From an uncultured Paracoccaceae bacterium (GTDB lineage Bacteria > Pseudomonadota > Alphaproteobacteria > Rhodobacterales > Rhodobacteraceae): DNA of 46,214 nucleotides. This document shows positions 8,607 through 17,268 of the stretch, one piece after another (within the stretch, counting starts at the first letter, position 1; each line of letters opens with the position of its first letter). The notes below the pieces were generated by a model. It searched no databases. It worked only from the letters and a program-made list of their open reading frames with translations, and had not been told where the DNA came from. The stretch is from assembly GCA_937924905.1 (NCBI GenBank), contig CALDUK010000028.1, positions 1 through 46,214 on the forward strand. Direction: 5' to 3'. The position numbers and the translations under genes are program-made.

Positions 8607-9935
8607 TCAGGCGAGCGTTTCGGGGAACGGGCGTCGCCCGACCGAGACATAGGCTTCAAAGCCCGCATCCTTGGCGCGTTCGCTTGAATAGATGTTGCGC
8701 AAATCCGCCATGCGCGGATGCGCCATGCCTTTGGCCACCCGGCCAAGATCGAGGGCGCGGAATTCGTTCCATTCGGTCAGGATGACGACCAGATCGGCGT
8801 CATGCGTCGCCCGATAGACATCGGTGTCCCAGGTGACCTGCGGCAGAAGCGCTTCGCCTTCGCGGCGGCCTTCGGGATCGACCACATGCACATCGGCCCC
8901 GCCGCCGACCAGTGCCGGTACGATGGTCAGCGATGGCGCGTCGCGCATGTCATCGGTGTTGGGTTTGAACGTCACCCCCAGCACCGCGATTTTCTTGCCG
9001 TTGAAACTGGCATCGCAAAGATCGCGCAGTTTCTCGATCATCCGGCGTTTGATCTTGTCGTTTACCTCGATCACCGCTTCGGTGATGGTCATGGGCGAGG
9101 CATAATCCTGCCCGATGCGCGCCAGCGCGCTGGTGTCTTTGGGAAAGCACGAGCCGCCATAGCCGGGGCCGGCATGCAGGAACTTGTTGCCGATCCGGCC
9201 ATCCAGCCCCATGCCTTTGGACACTTCTTTCACATCCGCCCCGGTCTTTTCGCAAAGCGCGGCGATTTCATTGATGAAAGTGATCTTGGTCGCCAGAAAT
9301 GCGTTGGCGGCGTATTTGATCATCTCGGCGCTTTCCAGATCGGTGGTGACGATCGGGAAGTCGCGCAGAAACAGCGGGCGATAGATATCGGCCATCGTCT
9401 TGGCGGCGCGGTTGCTTTCGACGCCGACGACCACGCGGTCGGGGCGCATGAAGTCGTCGATGGCCGCCCCTTCGCGCAGAAACTCGGGGTTCGAGGCGAT
9501 GTCGAAATCAAGATCGGGGTTCGCGTCGCGCACCCATTCGCCGACCTTGCGGTTGGTGCCGACGGGCACGGTGGATTTGGTCACGATGGTGATCGGGCCG
9601 GTTGCGGTGGTCGCGATTTCCCGCGCGGCCGCTTCGACATATTTCAGATCGGCATGGCCATCGCCGCGCCGCGTCGGTGTGCCGACCGCGATAAAGACAG
9701 CCCCGCATCCCTCAAGCGCCTCGGCCAGATCCAGTGTGAAAGACAAGCGACCGGCTTCGACATTCTTGGCCAGAAGCGTATCCAGCCCCGGTTCGAAGAT
9801 CGGGATCTCGCCGGCTTCCAGCTTGGCGATCTTGCTGGCGTCTTTGTCGACGCAAACGACGTCATGTCCGAAATCCGAGAAACAGACGCCAGAAACAAGC
9901 CCGACATAACCGGTGCCGATCATAGCAATGCGCAT
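8607..9935 (-). CDS. ugd: UDP-glucose 6-dehydrogenase
   Basis: This enzyme oxidises UDP-glucose to UDP-glucuronate with two NAD+, giving an acidic sugar donor. The N-terminal NAD-binding loop GTGYVGL is at residues 7-13. The catalytic Cys is about residue 263 in GGSCFPKD. The C-terminal UDP-binding domain contains LGVTFKPNTDDMRDAPS. At 442 residues it has the usual bacterial length. AAGGAT lies 9 nt before the ATG. It is divergent from the MarR-ATP sulfurylase gene, and the 257-bp gap between them carries inverted repeats. The product should feed a uronic acid into the polysaccharide. Confidence 0.96.
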   Translation of the reverse strand: MRIAMIGTGYVGLVSGVCFSDFGHDVVCVDKDASKIAKLEAGEIPIFEPGLDTLLAKNVEAGRLSFTLDLAEALEGCGAVFIAVGTPTRRGDGHADLKYVEAAAREIATTATGPITIVTKSTVPVGTNRKVGEWVRDANPDLDFDIASNPEFLREGAAIDDFMRPDRVVVGVESNRAAKTMADIYRPLFLRDFPIVTTDLESAEMIKYAANAFLATKITFINEIAALCEKTGADVKEVSKGMGLDGRIGNKFLHAGPGYGGSCFPKDTSALARIGQDYASPMTITEAVIEVNDKIKRRMIEKLRDLCDASFNGKKIAVLGVTFKPNTDDMRDAPSLTIVPALVGGGADVHVVDPEGRREGEALLPQVTWDTDVYRATHDADLVVILTEWNEFRALDLGRVAKGMAHPRMADLRNIYSSERAKDAGFEAYVSVGRRPFPETLA

Positions 9936-9981
9936 GGGGAGAATATCCTTACTTATCTACTTTTACTGGTACAGGTCTTCG

Positions 9982-9999
9982 ATGGGCGCATCCGCCCAT
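9982..9999. promoter_or_regulatory. Inverted repeat upstream of ugd
   Basis: ATGGGCG (9982-9988) and CGCCCAT (9993-9999) are exact inverted arms around CATC, 47 bp upstream of the ugd start in the divergent promoter region. It could be an operator or a leader hairpin. The function is unknown. Confidence 0.35.
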
Positions 10000-10173
10000 T
10001 GGTTCGCGCGTTGCTTTACACCGGGGAAGAGACGTCCAACAAGCGGGCGCGGGATAACTTGGGCCCACCTGTTGCCGGTTTGGTCCAGCGGCTGTGTCAC
10101 CTGGCGGACACATTTTTCGCATTCGCAGCATTTCGGAAAGAAACGGCTTTCCATTTGCGGGGCAATCTATATG

Positions 10174-10189
10174 TGTTCATCCGTGAACA
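10174..10189. promoter_or_regulatory. Palindromic candidate operator at the MarR-ATP sulfurylase start
   Basis: TGTTCA-TCCG-TGAACA is a perfect inverted repeat ending 3 bp before ATG 10193. It occupies the place where a ribosome binding site would be, and none is otherwise visible there. MarR-family proteins commonly bind such short palindromes near their own promoters. Because the downstream protein starts with a MarR-like domain, autoregulation is a natural inference. Confidence 0.5.
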
Positions 10190-10192
10190 GTA

Positions 10193-12283
10193 ATGAGTCG
10201 CAAGCGTATGTCCGTCCAGCCTGCCCGTCCGATCACGGATGAAGAAGACCAGCTCTTTCGTCTGCTTCGGCAGTTGGACCGCGCGCCGGATGCGTCGCAA
10301 CGTGCGACGGCGGCCGCTTTGGATGTGTCGCTTGGCCATCTCAATGCACAGCTCAAATCGGCGGCCGACGCAAAACTGATCGCAATTAGTCAGCGCGCTG
10401 GCCCCGACAAGCGCCAACGCTTTGCCTATGTCATCACCGCACAGGGTGCGGCCCTCAAGAACAGCCTGACCGACCGGTTTCTGGCCCGCAAACGCGCCGA
10501 ATATGACGCGTTGCATGCGGAACTGACCGGTGTGTCCAGTAATCTTATGTCACCGACCAGGACCAATATCATGCAAACTCAGAACCATACCCCGATCCCC
10601 GAGCTTTATGTCTCGTATGAAAGCGCTCAGAAAATGAAGGTCGAGGCGGCCGAGTTGCAAAGCTGGGATTTGCAGCCGCGCCAGATCTGCGATCTGGAAC
10701 TGTTGATGAACGGTGGCTTTGCGCCGCTGAAAGGCTTTCTGAACGAGGCCGACTATGACGGTGTCGTTGACAATATGCGTCTGGCCGATGGCACGCTTTG
10801 GCCGATGCCGATCACCCTGGATGTGTCCGAGGATTTTGCCGACAGCATCGCCCTGGGTCAGGATATCGCGCTGCGCGACCAGGAAGGGGTGATCCTGGCG
10901 ACGATGACCGTCACCGACCGCTGGGCGCCCGACAAGGCGCGCGAGGCGGAAAAGGTGTTCGGGGCCGATGATGATGCGCATCCGGCGGTGAACTATCTGC
11001 ACAATCAGGCCGGCAAGATCTATCTGGGCGGGCCGATCACCGGCATCCAGCCGCCTGTGCATTACGATTTCAAGGCGCGCCGCGACACGCCGAATGAATT
11101 GCGCGCCTATTTCCGCAAGCTGGGCTGGCGCAAGGTTGTGGCCTTCCAGACCCGCAACCCGCTGCACCGGGCGCATCAGGAACTGACCTTCCGGGCGGCC
11201 AAGGAAGCGCAGGCCAACCTGCTGATCCACCCCGTCGTCGGCATGACCAAGCCGGGCGATGTCGATCACTTTACCCGCGTGCGCTGCTATGAGGCGGTCT
11301 TGGGCAAATACCCGGCGGCGACCACATCGATGAGCCTTTTGAACCTGGCGATGCGTATGGCTGGCCCCCGCGAGGCGGTCTGGCACGGTCTGATCCGCAA
11401 AAACCACGGCTGCACGCATATGATCGTGGGCCGCGACCATGCGGGCCCTGGCCAGAACTCGGCGGGCGAAGATTTCTATGGGGCCTATGATGCGCAGGAT
11501 CTCTTCCGCGAACATCAGGCGGAAATGGGCATCGAGATGGTCGATTTCAAACATATGGTCTATGTGCAGGACCGCGCCCAGTATGAACCGGCCGACGAGA
11601 TTGCCGACAAGGACGATGTGACCATCCTCAATATTTCCGGCACCGAGCTGCGGCGTCGCCTGGCCGAAGGGCTGGAAATTCCTGAATGGTTCTCATTCCC
11701 CGAAGTGGTGACCGAATTGCGCAAGACCAAGCCACCGCGCGCGCAGCAGGGGTTCACTGTCTTTTTCACCGGGTTTTCCGGGTCCGGCAAATCGACCATC
11801 GCCAATGCGTTGATGGTCAAGCTGATGGAAATGGGCGGGCGTCCGGTGACATTGCTTGACGGCGATATCGTGCGCAAGAACCTGTCGTCGGAACTGGGCT
11901 TTTCGAAAGAGCACCGTGATCTGAACATTCGCCGCATCGGCTATGTGGCGGCCGAGATCACCAAGAACGGCGGCATCGCCATTTGTGCGCCGATTGCGCC
12001 TTATGCCACGACCCGCCGCGCGGTGCGTGAAGAGATCCAGCAATACGGGGCCTTTGTCGAAGTCCATGTGGCGACCTCGATCGAGGAATGTGAACGCCGC
12101 GACCGCAAGGGGCTGTATAAGCTGGCGCGCGAAGGCAAGATCAAGGAATTCACCGGGATTTCCGACCCCTATGATGTGCCTCAGGATCCGGAATTGCGGG
12201 TTGAAACCGAAAATGTCGATGTCGACAATTGCGCGCATCAGGTCTTGCTCAAGCTGGAAAGCATGGGGCTGATTAAGGTGTGA
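10193..12283 (+). CDS. sat-cysC: Fusion of EPS-type MarR regulator, ATP sulfurylase and APS kinase
   Basis: Residues about 12-115 resemble the EPS-associated MarR family (SQRATAAALDVSLGHLNAQL, then LTDRFLARKRAEYDALHAEL). Residues about 130-515 are ATP sulfurylase with the RNPLHRAHQE nucleotide-binding motif near 322. Residues about 520-690 are APS kinase with the P-loop GFSGSGKST. Together the enzyme domains turn sulfate and ATP into PAPS, the sulfate donor for the two sulfotransferases on this plasmid. Normally the MarR protein and the bifunctional enzyme are separate genes, so the 696-residue fusion is odd. ATG 10571 (MQTQNHTPIPELYVSYESAQ) has AGGA 8 nt upstream and could start a free enzyme. 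A lost stop or an assembly indel is possible. Confidence 0.9.
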   Translation: MSRKRMSVQPARPITDEEDQLFRLLRQLDRAPDASQRATAAALDVSLGHLNAQLKSAADAKLIAISQRAGPDKRQRFAYVITAQGAALKNSLTDRFLARKRAEYDALHAELTGVSSNLMSPTRTNIMQTQNHTPIPELYVSYESAQKMKVEAAELQSWDLQPRQICDLELLMNGGFAPLKGFLNEADYDGVVDNMRLADGTLWPMPITLDVSEDFADSIALGQDIALRDQEGVILATMTVTDRWAPDKAREAEKVFGADDDAHPAVNYLHNQAGKIYLGGPITGIQPPVHYDFKARRDTPNELRAYFRKLGWRKVVAFQTRNPLHRAHQELTFRAAKEAQANLLIHPVVGMTKPGDVDHFTRVRCYEAVLGKYPAATTSMSLLNLAMRMAGPREAVWHGLIRKNHGCTHMIVGRDHAGPGQNSAGEDFYGAYDAQDLFREHQAEMGIEMVDFKHMVYVQDRAQYEPADEIADKDDVTILNISGTELRRRLAEGLEIPEWFSFPEVVTELRKTKPPRAQQGFTVFFTGFSGSGKSTIANALMVKLMEMGGRPVTLLDGDIVRKNLSSELGFSKEHRDLNIRRIGYVAAEITKNGGIAICAPIAPYATTRRAVREEIQQYGAFVEVHVATSIEECERRDRKGLYKLAREGKIKEFTGISDPYDVPQDPELRVETENVDVDNCAHQVLLKLESMGLIKV

Positions 12284-12318
12284 TCCCGGCGGTGTCCGGG
12301 GCGCTGAGGCGCTGAAAA

Positions 12319-12347
12319 CGGGCAAGTCGCGCCACGCGCCTTGCCCG
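12319..12347 (+). terminator. Weak hairpin after the PAPS synthesis gene
   Basis: CGGGCAAG (12319-12326) and CTTGCCCG (12340-12347) form an 8-bp stem with a 13-nt loop, 35 nt after the stop. There is no T tract, so it may only stabilise the mRNA end or act as a weak terminator. Confidence 0.4.
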
Positions 12348-12506
12348 AATTGTCCCTAAATCGGAAAAGATCGCTGCGTCAGCGCGGCAATTTCGTCGCA
12401 TATCGCCAGTAATGCATCAATTTTGGGCAATTTACTTGGGTTTATGGTGAAACTGTGGCATAAACCGTCAGTGGGGTTGTAGGATCACTTTGGGAAGGGT
12501 TAACCA

Positions 12507-13241
12507 GTGACCAATTATTTCGGCGTCGCAAAGGCGACAGCCTTTGTCATATGTGCTTTCGCTTCAGGCGCAGCAGCATCAACAGTCAATGTCAGCGCGG
12601 ATCCCGGGCAGGTGTATGTCACCGAAAACGGGATTGGGTCGTCTTCGGTCAGCGGTGCTTCGCTGGCAGGTATGTCGGTTGACGTCACATACACAGATGG
12701 TGGGGCGGAAAGCCTGACCTGGGAACGGGCGCTGACCGCAAGCGGAACGCCGTCCAATTCGCATGGCGCGGCCACAAGCGACGGGTTCGATCTGTCGCTG
12801 GGCTGGTGGGAATTCACACTGGAAGCCACGCGGTCTGTCAGCTCAATTTCAATGTCGACACTGGGTCTTGGCGCGATGTTCGACATCTATTCGGTGGGTG
12901 ACGATCATATCGACACGCCCGGCACCAGCCGTGGTGTGGCCATGCGTGTGATCGAAGGCGATCAGGATGGCGATATCGGTGTGACGTTCGCAAACCAGGT
13001 TCTGGTCCGCGATCACATGGTCGGCAATGATCTTTTCACCGACATGACCATTGATTTTTCGGATCTGGATGCCGGCGGCTTTGAAGGCCGCATGCGCTTT
13101 GTGTCCGATCTGGATGAATTCGCGGTGGCTGGTGATCTGACGCCGCTTTCGGTCAGCGAAGTGCCTCTGCCGGCGGGTTTGCCCCTGCTTTTGGGTGGTC
13201 TCGGGGTTATGGGCCTGATGCGCCGTCGCGCCAAGGCCTGA
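12507..13241 (+). CDS. VPLPA-CTERM exosortase substrate, secreted protein
   Basis: This is a 244-residue exported protein with a GTG start preceded by GGGAAGGG. Residues 1-24 form a signal peptide (AFVICAFASGAAAS). The middle is a beta-rich, Ser/Thr/Asp-rich domain without a family I recognise. Residues 219-244 form the sorting signal: VPLPAG, a hydrophobic stretch, then the basic tail RRRAKA. Such tails are recognised by exosortase XrtD, which is encoded at 41607. The mature protein is therefore likely to be processed at the inner membrane and associated with the polysaccharide matrix. It has its own strong terminator. Confidence 0.88.
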   Translation: MTNYFGVAKATAFVICAFASGAAASTVNVSADPGQVYVTENGIGSSSVSGASLAGMSVDVTYTDGGAESLTWERALTASGTPSNSHGAATSDGFDLSLGWWEFTLEATRSVSSISMSTLGLGAMFDIYSVGDDHIDTPGTSRGVAMRVIEGDQDGDIGVTFANQVLVRDHMVGNDLFTDMTIDFSDLDAGGFEGRMRFVSDLDEFAVAGDLTPLSVSEVPLPAGLPLLLGGLGVMGLMRRRAKA

Positions 13242-13263
13242 GCCTGATCTCAACACGTTCTGG

Positions 13264-13297
13264 AAGCGCAGCACGGGCAACCTGCTGCGCTTTTCTT
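13264..13297 (+). terminator. Rho-independent terminator of the VPLPA-CTERM gene
   Basis: AAGCGCAGCA (13264-13273) and TGCTGCGCTT (13283-13292) are perfect 10-bp arms around a 9-nt loop, followed by TTCTT. It lies 22 nt after the stop codon. Confidence 0.85.
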
Positions 13298-13334
13298 ATT
13301 GGCCGTGCCCCTGGTTCATTCTAGATACCCCCCC

Positions 13335-14297
13335 ATGCGTTGGGGTATGTCCAGACTTTCCGTTTTGTGCCTGTTGTTCCTGTCGGCCTGTGGGCTGACG
13401 CGATGTGGAACCGGGCCACTTGATCTGCCCGATGCGCCTGACCCGGTGGATCAGGCGCAGATTGATGCGCTTTATGCCACCCCCCTGCCGCCCCCTGATG
13501 CCCCGCTTTCGGTCTATTTCATGGGCCATTCCCTGATCGGGCGCGGTCTGCCGGCCATTCTGGCGGAACTGGCAGGCGACGGGCATGGCTATGACAGCCA
13601 GCTTGGCTGGGGGGCTGAGTTGCAGGCCCATTGGGGCGACGAGACGCTGGATGGGGCCGAGCGCGAGAATGATCACCCCCGGTTCCGCGAGGCCCATGCG
13701 GCGGTGGACAGCGGGGCTTATGATGCGCTGGTGATGACGGAAAAGGTCGAGATCACGGATTCCATCCAGTATCACCACAGCTGGTATTACATGGCGCTTT
13801 GGGCCGAAAAGGCGATTGCCGCGAACCCCGATATTCGTCTCTATTTCTACGAAACCTGGCCGCGCCGGGACATCGAGGATGGCTGGCTGGCCCGGATTGA
13901 TCAGGATCTGTCGCGCTATTGGGAACGCGAGATCGTTGACCGGGCGCTGGCCACAGACAAGCTGGACCGCCCGGTTTACATCATCCCCGGCGGTCAGGTG
14001 ATGGCGCGGTTCCTGCGCGCGGTCGAGGCCCAGGGCGGTGTTGGCAATGTCGCCGGGGCCGATGATCTGTTTGCCGATCAGATCCATTTCAATGCCAAGG
14101 GCGCCTATCTGATGGCGCTGACCCATTATGCGGTGCTCTATGGCAAGTCTCCGGTGGGGCTGCCGCATGACTTGACCGATCCGGACGGCGTGCCGGTGCC
14201 GGGCCCCGATGCCGAGGCCGCGCGCCTGATGCAGGACATTGTCTGGGAGGTGGTCACCACCTATCCAAGAACCGGCGTGGCCCCTGCGCAGAACTGA
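13335..14297 (+). CDS. SGNH/GDSL-like hydrolase lipoprotein
   Basis: This is a 320-residue putative lipoprotein. The N-terminus MRWGMSRLSVLCLLFLSAC has a lipobox (LSAC) with Cys19 as the lipidation site. The sequence YFMGHSLIG places a nucleophile Ser at residue 66, and DQIHFNAKG gives Asp248 and His251 of the block V DxxH motif, the expected catalytic residues of SGNH hydrolases. Members often remove acetyl groups from sugars, so it may edit acetylation of the polysaccharide in the periplasm or at the outer membrane. The start is uncertain: ATG 13335, ATG 13347 or an upstream TTG, none with a clear ribosome binding site. Confidence 0.75.
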   Translation: MRWGMSRLSVLCLLFLSACGLTRCGTGPLDLPDAPDPVDQAQIDALYATPLPPPDAPLSVYFMGHSLIGRGLPAILAELAGDGHGYDSQLGWGAELQAHWGDETLDGAERENDHPRFREAHAAVDSGAYDALVMTEKVEITDSIQYHHSWYYMALWAEKAIAANPDIRLYFYETWPRRDIEDGWLARIDQDLSRYWEREIVDRALATDKLDRPVYIIPGGQVMARFLRAVEAQGGVGNVAGADDLFADQIHFNAKGAYLMALTHYAVLYGKSPVGLPHDLTDPDGVPVPGPDAEAARLMQDIVWEVVTTYPRTGVAPAQN

Positions 14298-14424
14298 CAG
14301 ACTGCCCTGAAGCAATGCGCGTTATACCTGTAACACCCAACGCTGCCTGACATCATAGGGTTCAACCCATTGGGTGATATCGGATAGTTCGGATTGACCG
14401 CGAAACGCTATAAAGCGACCTGCC

Positions 14425-15621
14425 TTAGAAGACCGCGCGCAGCGCCATGAAAGCGGGGGCTGTATGGACCGAGAAGGACAGCAAGCCGCCGATCCCGCCC
14501 ATGGTGATCCCGATGAAAATGCCCAGCCACATGACGTGTTTGTTGCGGTCCATGAAGCTTTTCAGATGGTCCAGAAACCTTGGGTTGAGGCTGCAAAAGA
14601 ACAGCATCAGCATAAAGTAATTGGCCATCGCGGCGGACCACCAGCGGAAATAGTCATGCCCGATCGGGTACAGCAGGACGGGCGCAAAGGCCGCCGCCGC
14701 CATTGCCAGCGCGGCCATCTGACGGCCTGAGGTGGCAAGATATGATCGCACCATCATCAGCGAGGTCACGAAGATAAAGAGATACGGCGCCCCCAGAAGC
14801 AGGAATTTGATCTGCTGCCAGGCATACCACCAGGGTGACTGCGGCAGAAGCAGACCGACATTATCGCCAAGCGTCCGGTGCAGGACGACGACGGCGGCGT
14901 CGCTGATTTCGCTGTCATGGGGGGCGGCGACGGTGCTGAGCGCGTTGACATGGTCTTCAAATGACATGGTGTCCGCGCTGCCGCGCAGCCAGATGACCAT
15001 GGCAATGGCCACGAAAACCGCGAACAGGCCGGCGGCTTTTGGCAGGGTGAACCGGTCGTGAAACTTGACCATCAAGGCGGCGATCAGGACAGGGGCTGTG
15101 ATCATCAGCCCGGCTTCGTGGACCAGCATCGACGAGATGGACAGAATGCAGGTGACCGCCAGCGCCACGGTGAAGTCCCGGCGATAGATGACCACCAGCC
15201 CAAGCAAGGTGAGCAGAAGCTTGAAAATATCGAGATAGCCATAGGACGAATAGGCGTAATGCAGCGTCAGCCCCGGGCAGGCCAGCATGAACACCACAAA
15301 CAGCACCCCGGTGCGTATGGGCAGTTGCGAAAAGAGCCGCGCGCACCCCAGCACCAGCAAGGCCAGAAACAGCACGACGGCCGAACTGTAGAGCACGGAG
15401 ACATTGATATTCGACAAGGTCAGCCCAAGCTGGCGCAGCACTTCTCCGATCAACCCGCGACGTAGAAATTCGTCGCTGTAGTTGAAGTAGTAATGCGTGA
15501 GCTGGAAATCACCGATGCCCCGGCGAATGCGAATGGCCAGAAAGCCCATCGCGACGATCAGTGCCGAAAAACCAACCGCCAAAATGGCCGTTCTCGGCTG
15601 TACCCCAAACTTTATATACAT
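14425..15621 (-). CDS. Multi-pass membrane protein of polysaccharide loci, function unknown
   Basis: The product is a 398-residue inner-membrane protein with about ten hydrophobic segments. It has a conserved-looking N-terminal loop, YFNYSDEFLRRGLIGEVL, and the periplasmic-type loops SADTMSFEDHVNALS and PIGHDYFRWWSAA. I do not recognise the family with certainty. Size and topology would suit a polymerase-like (Wzy/EpsG type) or sugar-modifying membrane protein. It follows the ketoisomerase/aminotransferase genes on the same strand after a 131-bp gap, so it may have its own promoter. A better polymerase or ligase candidate is encoded at 44007-45515. Confidence 0.6.
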   Translation of the reverse strand: MYIKFGVQPRTAILAVGFSALIVAMGFLAIRIRRGIGDFQLTHYYFNYSDEFLRRGLIGEVLRQLGLTLSNINVSVLYSSAVVLFLALLVLGCARLFSQLPIRTGVLFVVFMLACPGLTLHYAYSSYGYLDIFKLLLTLLGLVVIYRRDFTVALAVTCILSISSMLVHEAGLMITAPVLIAALMVKFHDRFTLPKAAGLFAVFVAIAMVIWLRGSADTMSFEDHVNALSTVAAPHDSEISDAAVVVLHRTLGDNVGLLLPQSPWWYAWQQIKFLLLGAPYLFIFVTSLMMVRSYLATSGRQMAALAMAAAAFAPVLLYPIGHDYFRWWSAAMANYFMLMLFFCSLNPRFLDHLKSFMDRNKHVMWLGIFIGITMGGIGGLLSFSVHTAPAFMALRAVF

Positions 15622-15752
15622 GACTCTTTACAACAAAAAAATGGATGATTGTGGGAGTTATGTTAACACTCTCCGCCCATAAGGACCAACGCAAATACCG
15701 CCATTTTCACGATATCTCGCCTGAAACAAAGTGTTTCCAGACGTTTGGATGA

Positions 15753-16841
15753 TCAGACGCCCGGATAGGCCGTGACCGCCTCGATCACCCGGGTGACTTC
15801 GCTGTCGGTCATTTGCGGCCCGATCGGCAGGCTCAGCACCTGGTCCGCCAGGGTTTCGGCAATCGGCAGAACCGCCCCTGTCGCATAGGCGGCCTGCTTA
15901 TGGGGTGGGCAGGGATAGTGAATAAGCGTCTGGATGCCCTGCTGGCTTAACCAGTCCTGCAGGTGGCGACGATCAGAATGGCGCAAGACATAAAGATGCC
16001 AGACCGGGTCAGCGACCTTGGGGGGGGCGGGCAAGGTCAGGCCGGTCTCGGCAAAAGCGTCCGTATAGCGCGCTGCGATGTCGCCGCGCCGGGCGTTCCA
16101 GGCATCAAGATGGGCCAGCTTGACCGACAGGATCGCTGCCTGCACCGGATCAAGCCGGCTGTTCACCCCCTGAACATCATGCACATAGCGTTCGTGCGAC
16201 CCGTAATTCCCCAAAAGCCGGATGCGCGCGGCCAGGTCCGGATCATCGGTCGTGACCGCCCCGCCATCGCCAAAGGCGCCCAGGTTCTTGCCGGGGTAAA
16301 AGCTCCAGGTGGCGGCATGGCCGTGGTGGCCGATCCGGTCACCTTTCCAGCGCGCGCCATGGGCCTGGGCGGCGTCTTCGATGACGAAAAGCCCCTTGGC
16401 CCCGGCCAGCGCGACGATGTCGTCAATCGGGGCCGGGCAGCCATAGAGATGCACCGGGATCAAGGCGCGTGTGCGCGGTGTCAGCGCGGCCTCCAGCCCT
16501 GCGGCGGTGACATTATGGGTGACGGGATCGGGTTCGACCGGCACCGGTGTGGCGCCGCATTGGCTGACGGCCAGCCAGGTGGCGATATAGGTGTTTGACG
16601 GAACCAGAACCTCGTCCCCTGCCCCGATGCCCAGAGCGTCCAGCACCAGGCGGATGGCATCAAGCCCGTTGCCGACCCCAATGCAGTGCGCCGCGCCGGT
16701 ATAGCGCGCGAAAGCGTCTTCGAAACCGGTGACCTCGGGCCCGCCGATATAGCGCCCCGAGGCAAGGCTGGTTGCGACAGCGGCCTCTATTTCGGGGCGA
16801 AGCGCGTCAAAGCTGCGTTGAAGATCAAGGAACGGGACCAT
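15753..16841 (-). CDS. DegT/DnrJ/EryC1/StrS sugar aminotransferase
   Basis: This is a PLP enzyme of 362 residues that puts an amino group on a keto-sugar nucleotide. The PLP lysine is about Lys185 in FYPGKNLGAFGDGG. Upstream are VGNGLDAIRLVLDALGIG and the aspartate-bearing IEDAAQAHGA, both standard for the family. The cupin ketoisomerase gene ends 9 nt upstream, and this pairing is known from FdtA/FdtB and QdtA/QdtB. The likely product is a dTDP-3-amino-3,6-dideoxyhexose. RmlA and RmlB, which would supply the dTDP-4-keto-6-deoxyglucose substrate, are not on the plasmid. Confidence 0.88.
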   Translation of the reverse strand: MVPFLDLQRSFDALRPEIEAAVATSLASGRYIGGPEVTGFEDAFARYTGAAHCIGVGNGLDAIRLVLDALGIGAGDEVLVPSNTYIATWLAVSQCGATPVPVEPDPVTHNVTAAGLEAALTPRTRALIPVHLYGCPAPIDDIVALAGAKGLFVIEDAAQAHGARWKGDRIGHHGHAATWSFYPGKNLGAFGDGGAVTTDDPDLAARIRLLGNYGSHERYVHDVQGVNSRLDPVQAAILSVKLAHLDAWNARRGDIAARYTDAFAETGLTLPAPPKVADPVWHLYVLRHSDRRHLQDWLSQQGIQTLIHYPCPPHKQAAYATGAVLPIAETLADQVLSLPIGPQMTDSEVTRVIEAVTAYPGV

Positions 16842-16850
16842 CGGCAGCCG

Positions 16851-17255
16851 TCAGTTTGCCAGATCGACGAACTTGTCCCAATCGCGGATATAGTCGCTTT
16901 CGGCATAAAATTCGGACGCCAGCACCATGCAGACCGAACCGGACGAGAAATTGTCCAGCGTGCGCCACATCATCGGGCAGACATACAGCCCTGAATAGGA
17001 TCGGTTGAGGTGAAAGCGCTTTTCCGTTTCGCCGTCATGCAGCACCACGTCAAAACTGCCCGACATGGCAACGACGAACTGGTGCAGGCTGCGATGGGCA
17101 TGCGAGCCGCGTTCCGAGCCGCCCGGCACATCGTAGATGTAGTAAACCCGCCGGATGTCGAAGGGAATTTGGTTGTTGCTTTCAATATAAGTCAGGTTGC
17201 CACGGACATCGCTGACTTTTGGCATTTGAATAAACCGGCAATCGCTCAGGCTCAT
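16851..17255 (-). CDS. FdtA/QdtA-type cupin sugar 3,4-ketoisomerase
   Basis: This is a 134-residue single-cupin enzyme of the WxcM/FdtA family. It moves the keto group of dTDP-4-keto-6-deoxyglucose from C4 to C3, making the substrate for the aminotransferase gene that follows 9 nt later. Visible signs are the start FIQMPKVSDVRGNLTYIES, the motif GSERGSHAHRSLHQ with the conserved histidines, and YSGLYVCPMMWRTLDNFS near the end. Whether the product is of the Fuc3N or Qui3N series cannot be told from sequence. The ATG at 17255 has GAGAG about 8 nt upstream. Confidence 0.87.
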   Translation of the reverse strand: MSLSDCRFIQMPKVSDVRGNLTYIESNNQIPFDIRRVYYIYDVPGGSERGSHAHRSLHQFVVAMSGSFDVVLHDGETEKRFHLNRSYSGLYVCPMMWRTLDNFSSGSVCMVLASEFYAESDYIRDWDKFVDLAN

Positions 17256-17268
17256 AATTTTTCTCTCG

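Noticed and set aside
8718..10193. A 491-codon plus-strand open frame opposite ugd
   Set aside because: It is antisense to a well-conserved ugd gene and is explained by GC-rich codon bias.
14298..14424. Short inverted repeats (ACCC-ATT-GGGT, CGCT-ATAA-AGCG) between convergent genes
   Set aside because: Each has only four paired bases and no T tract, so a terminator call is not supported.
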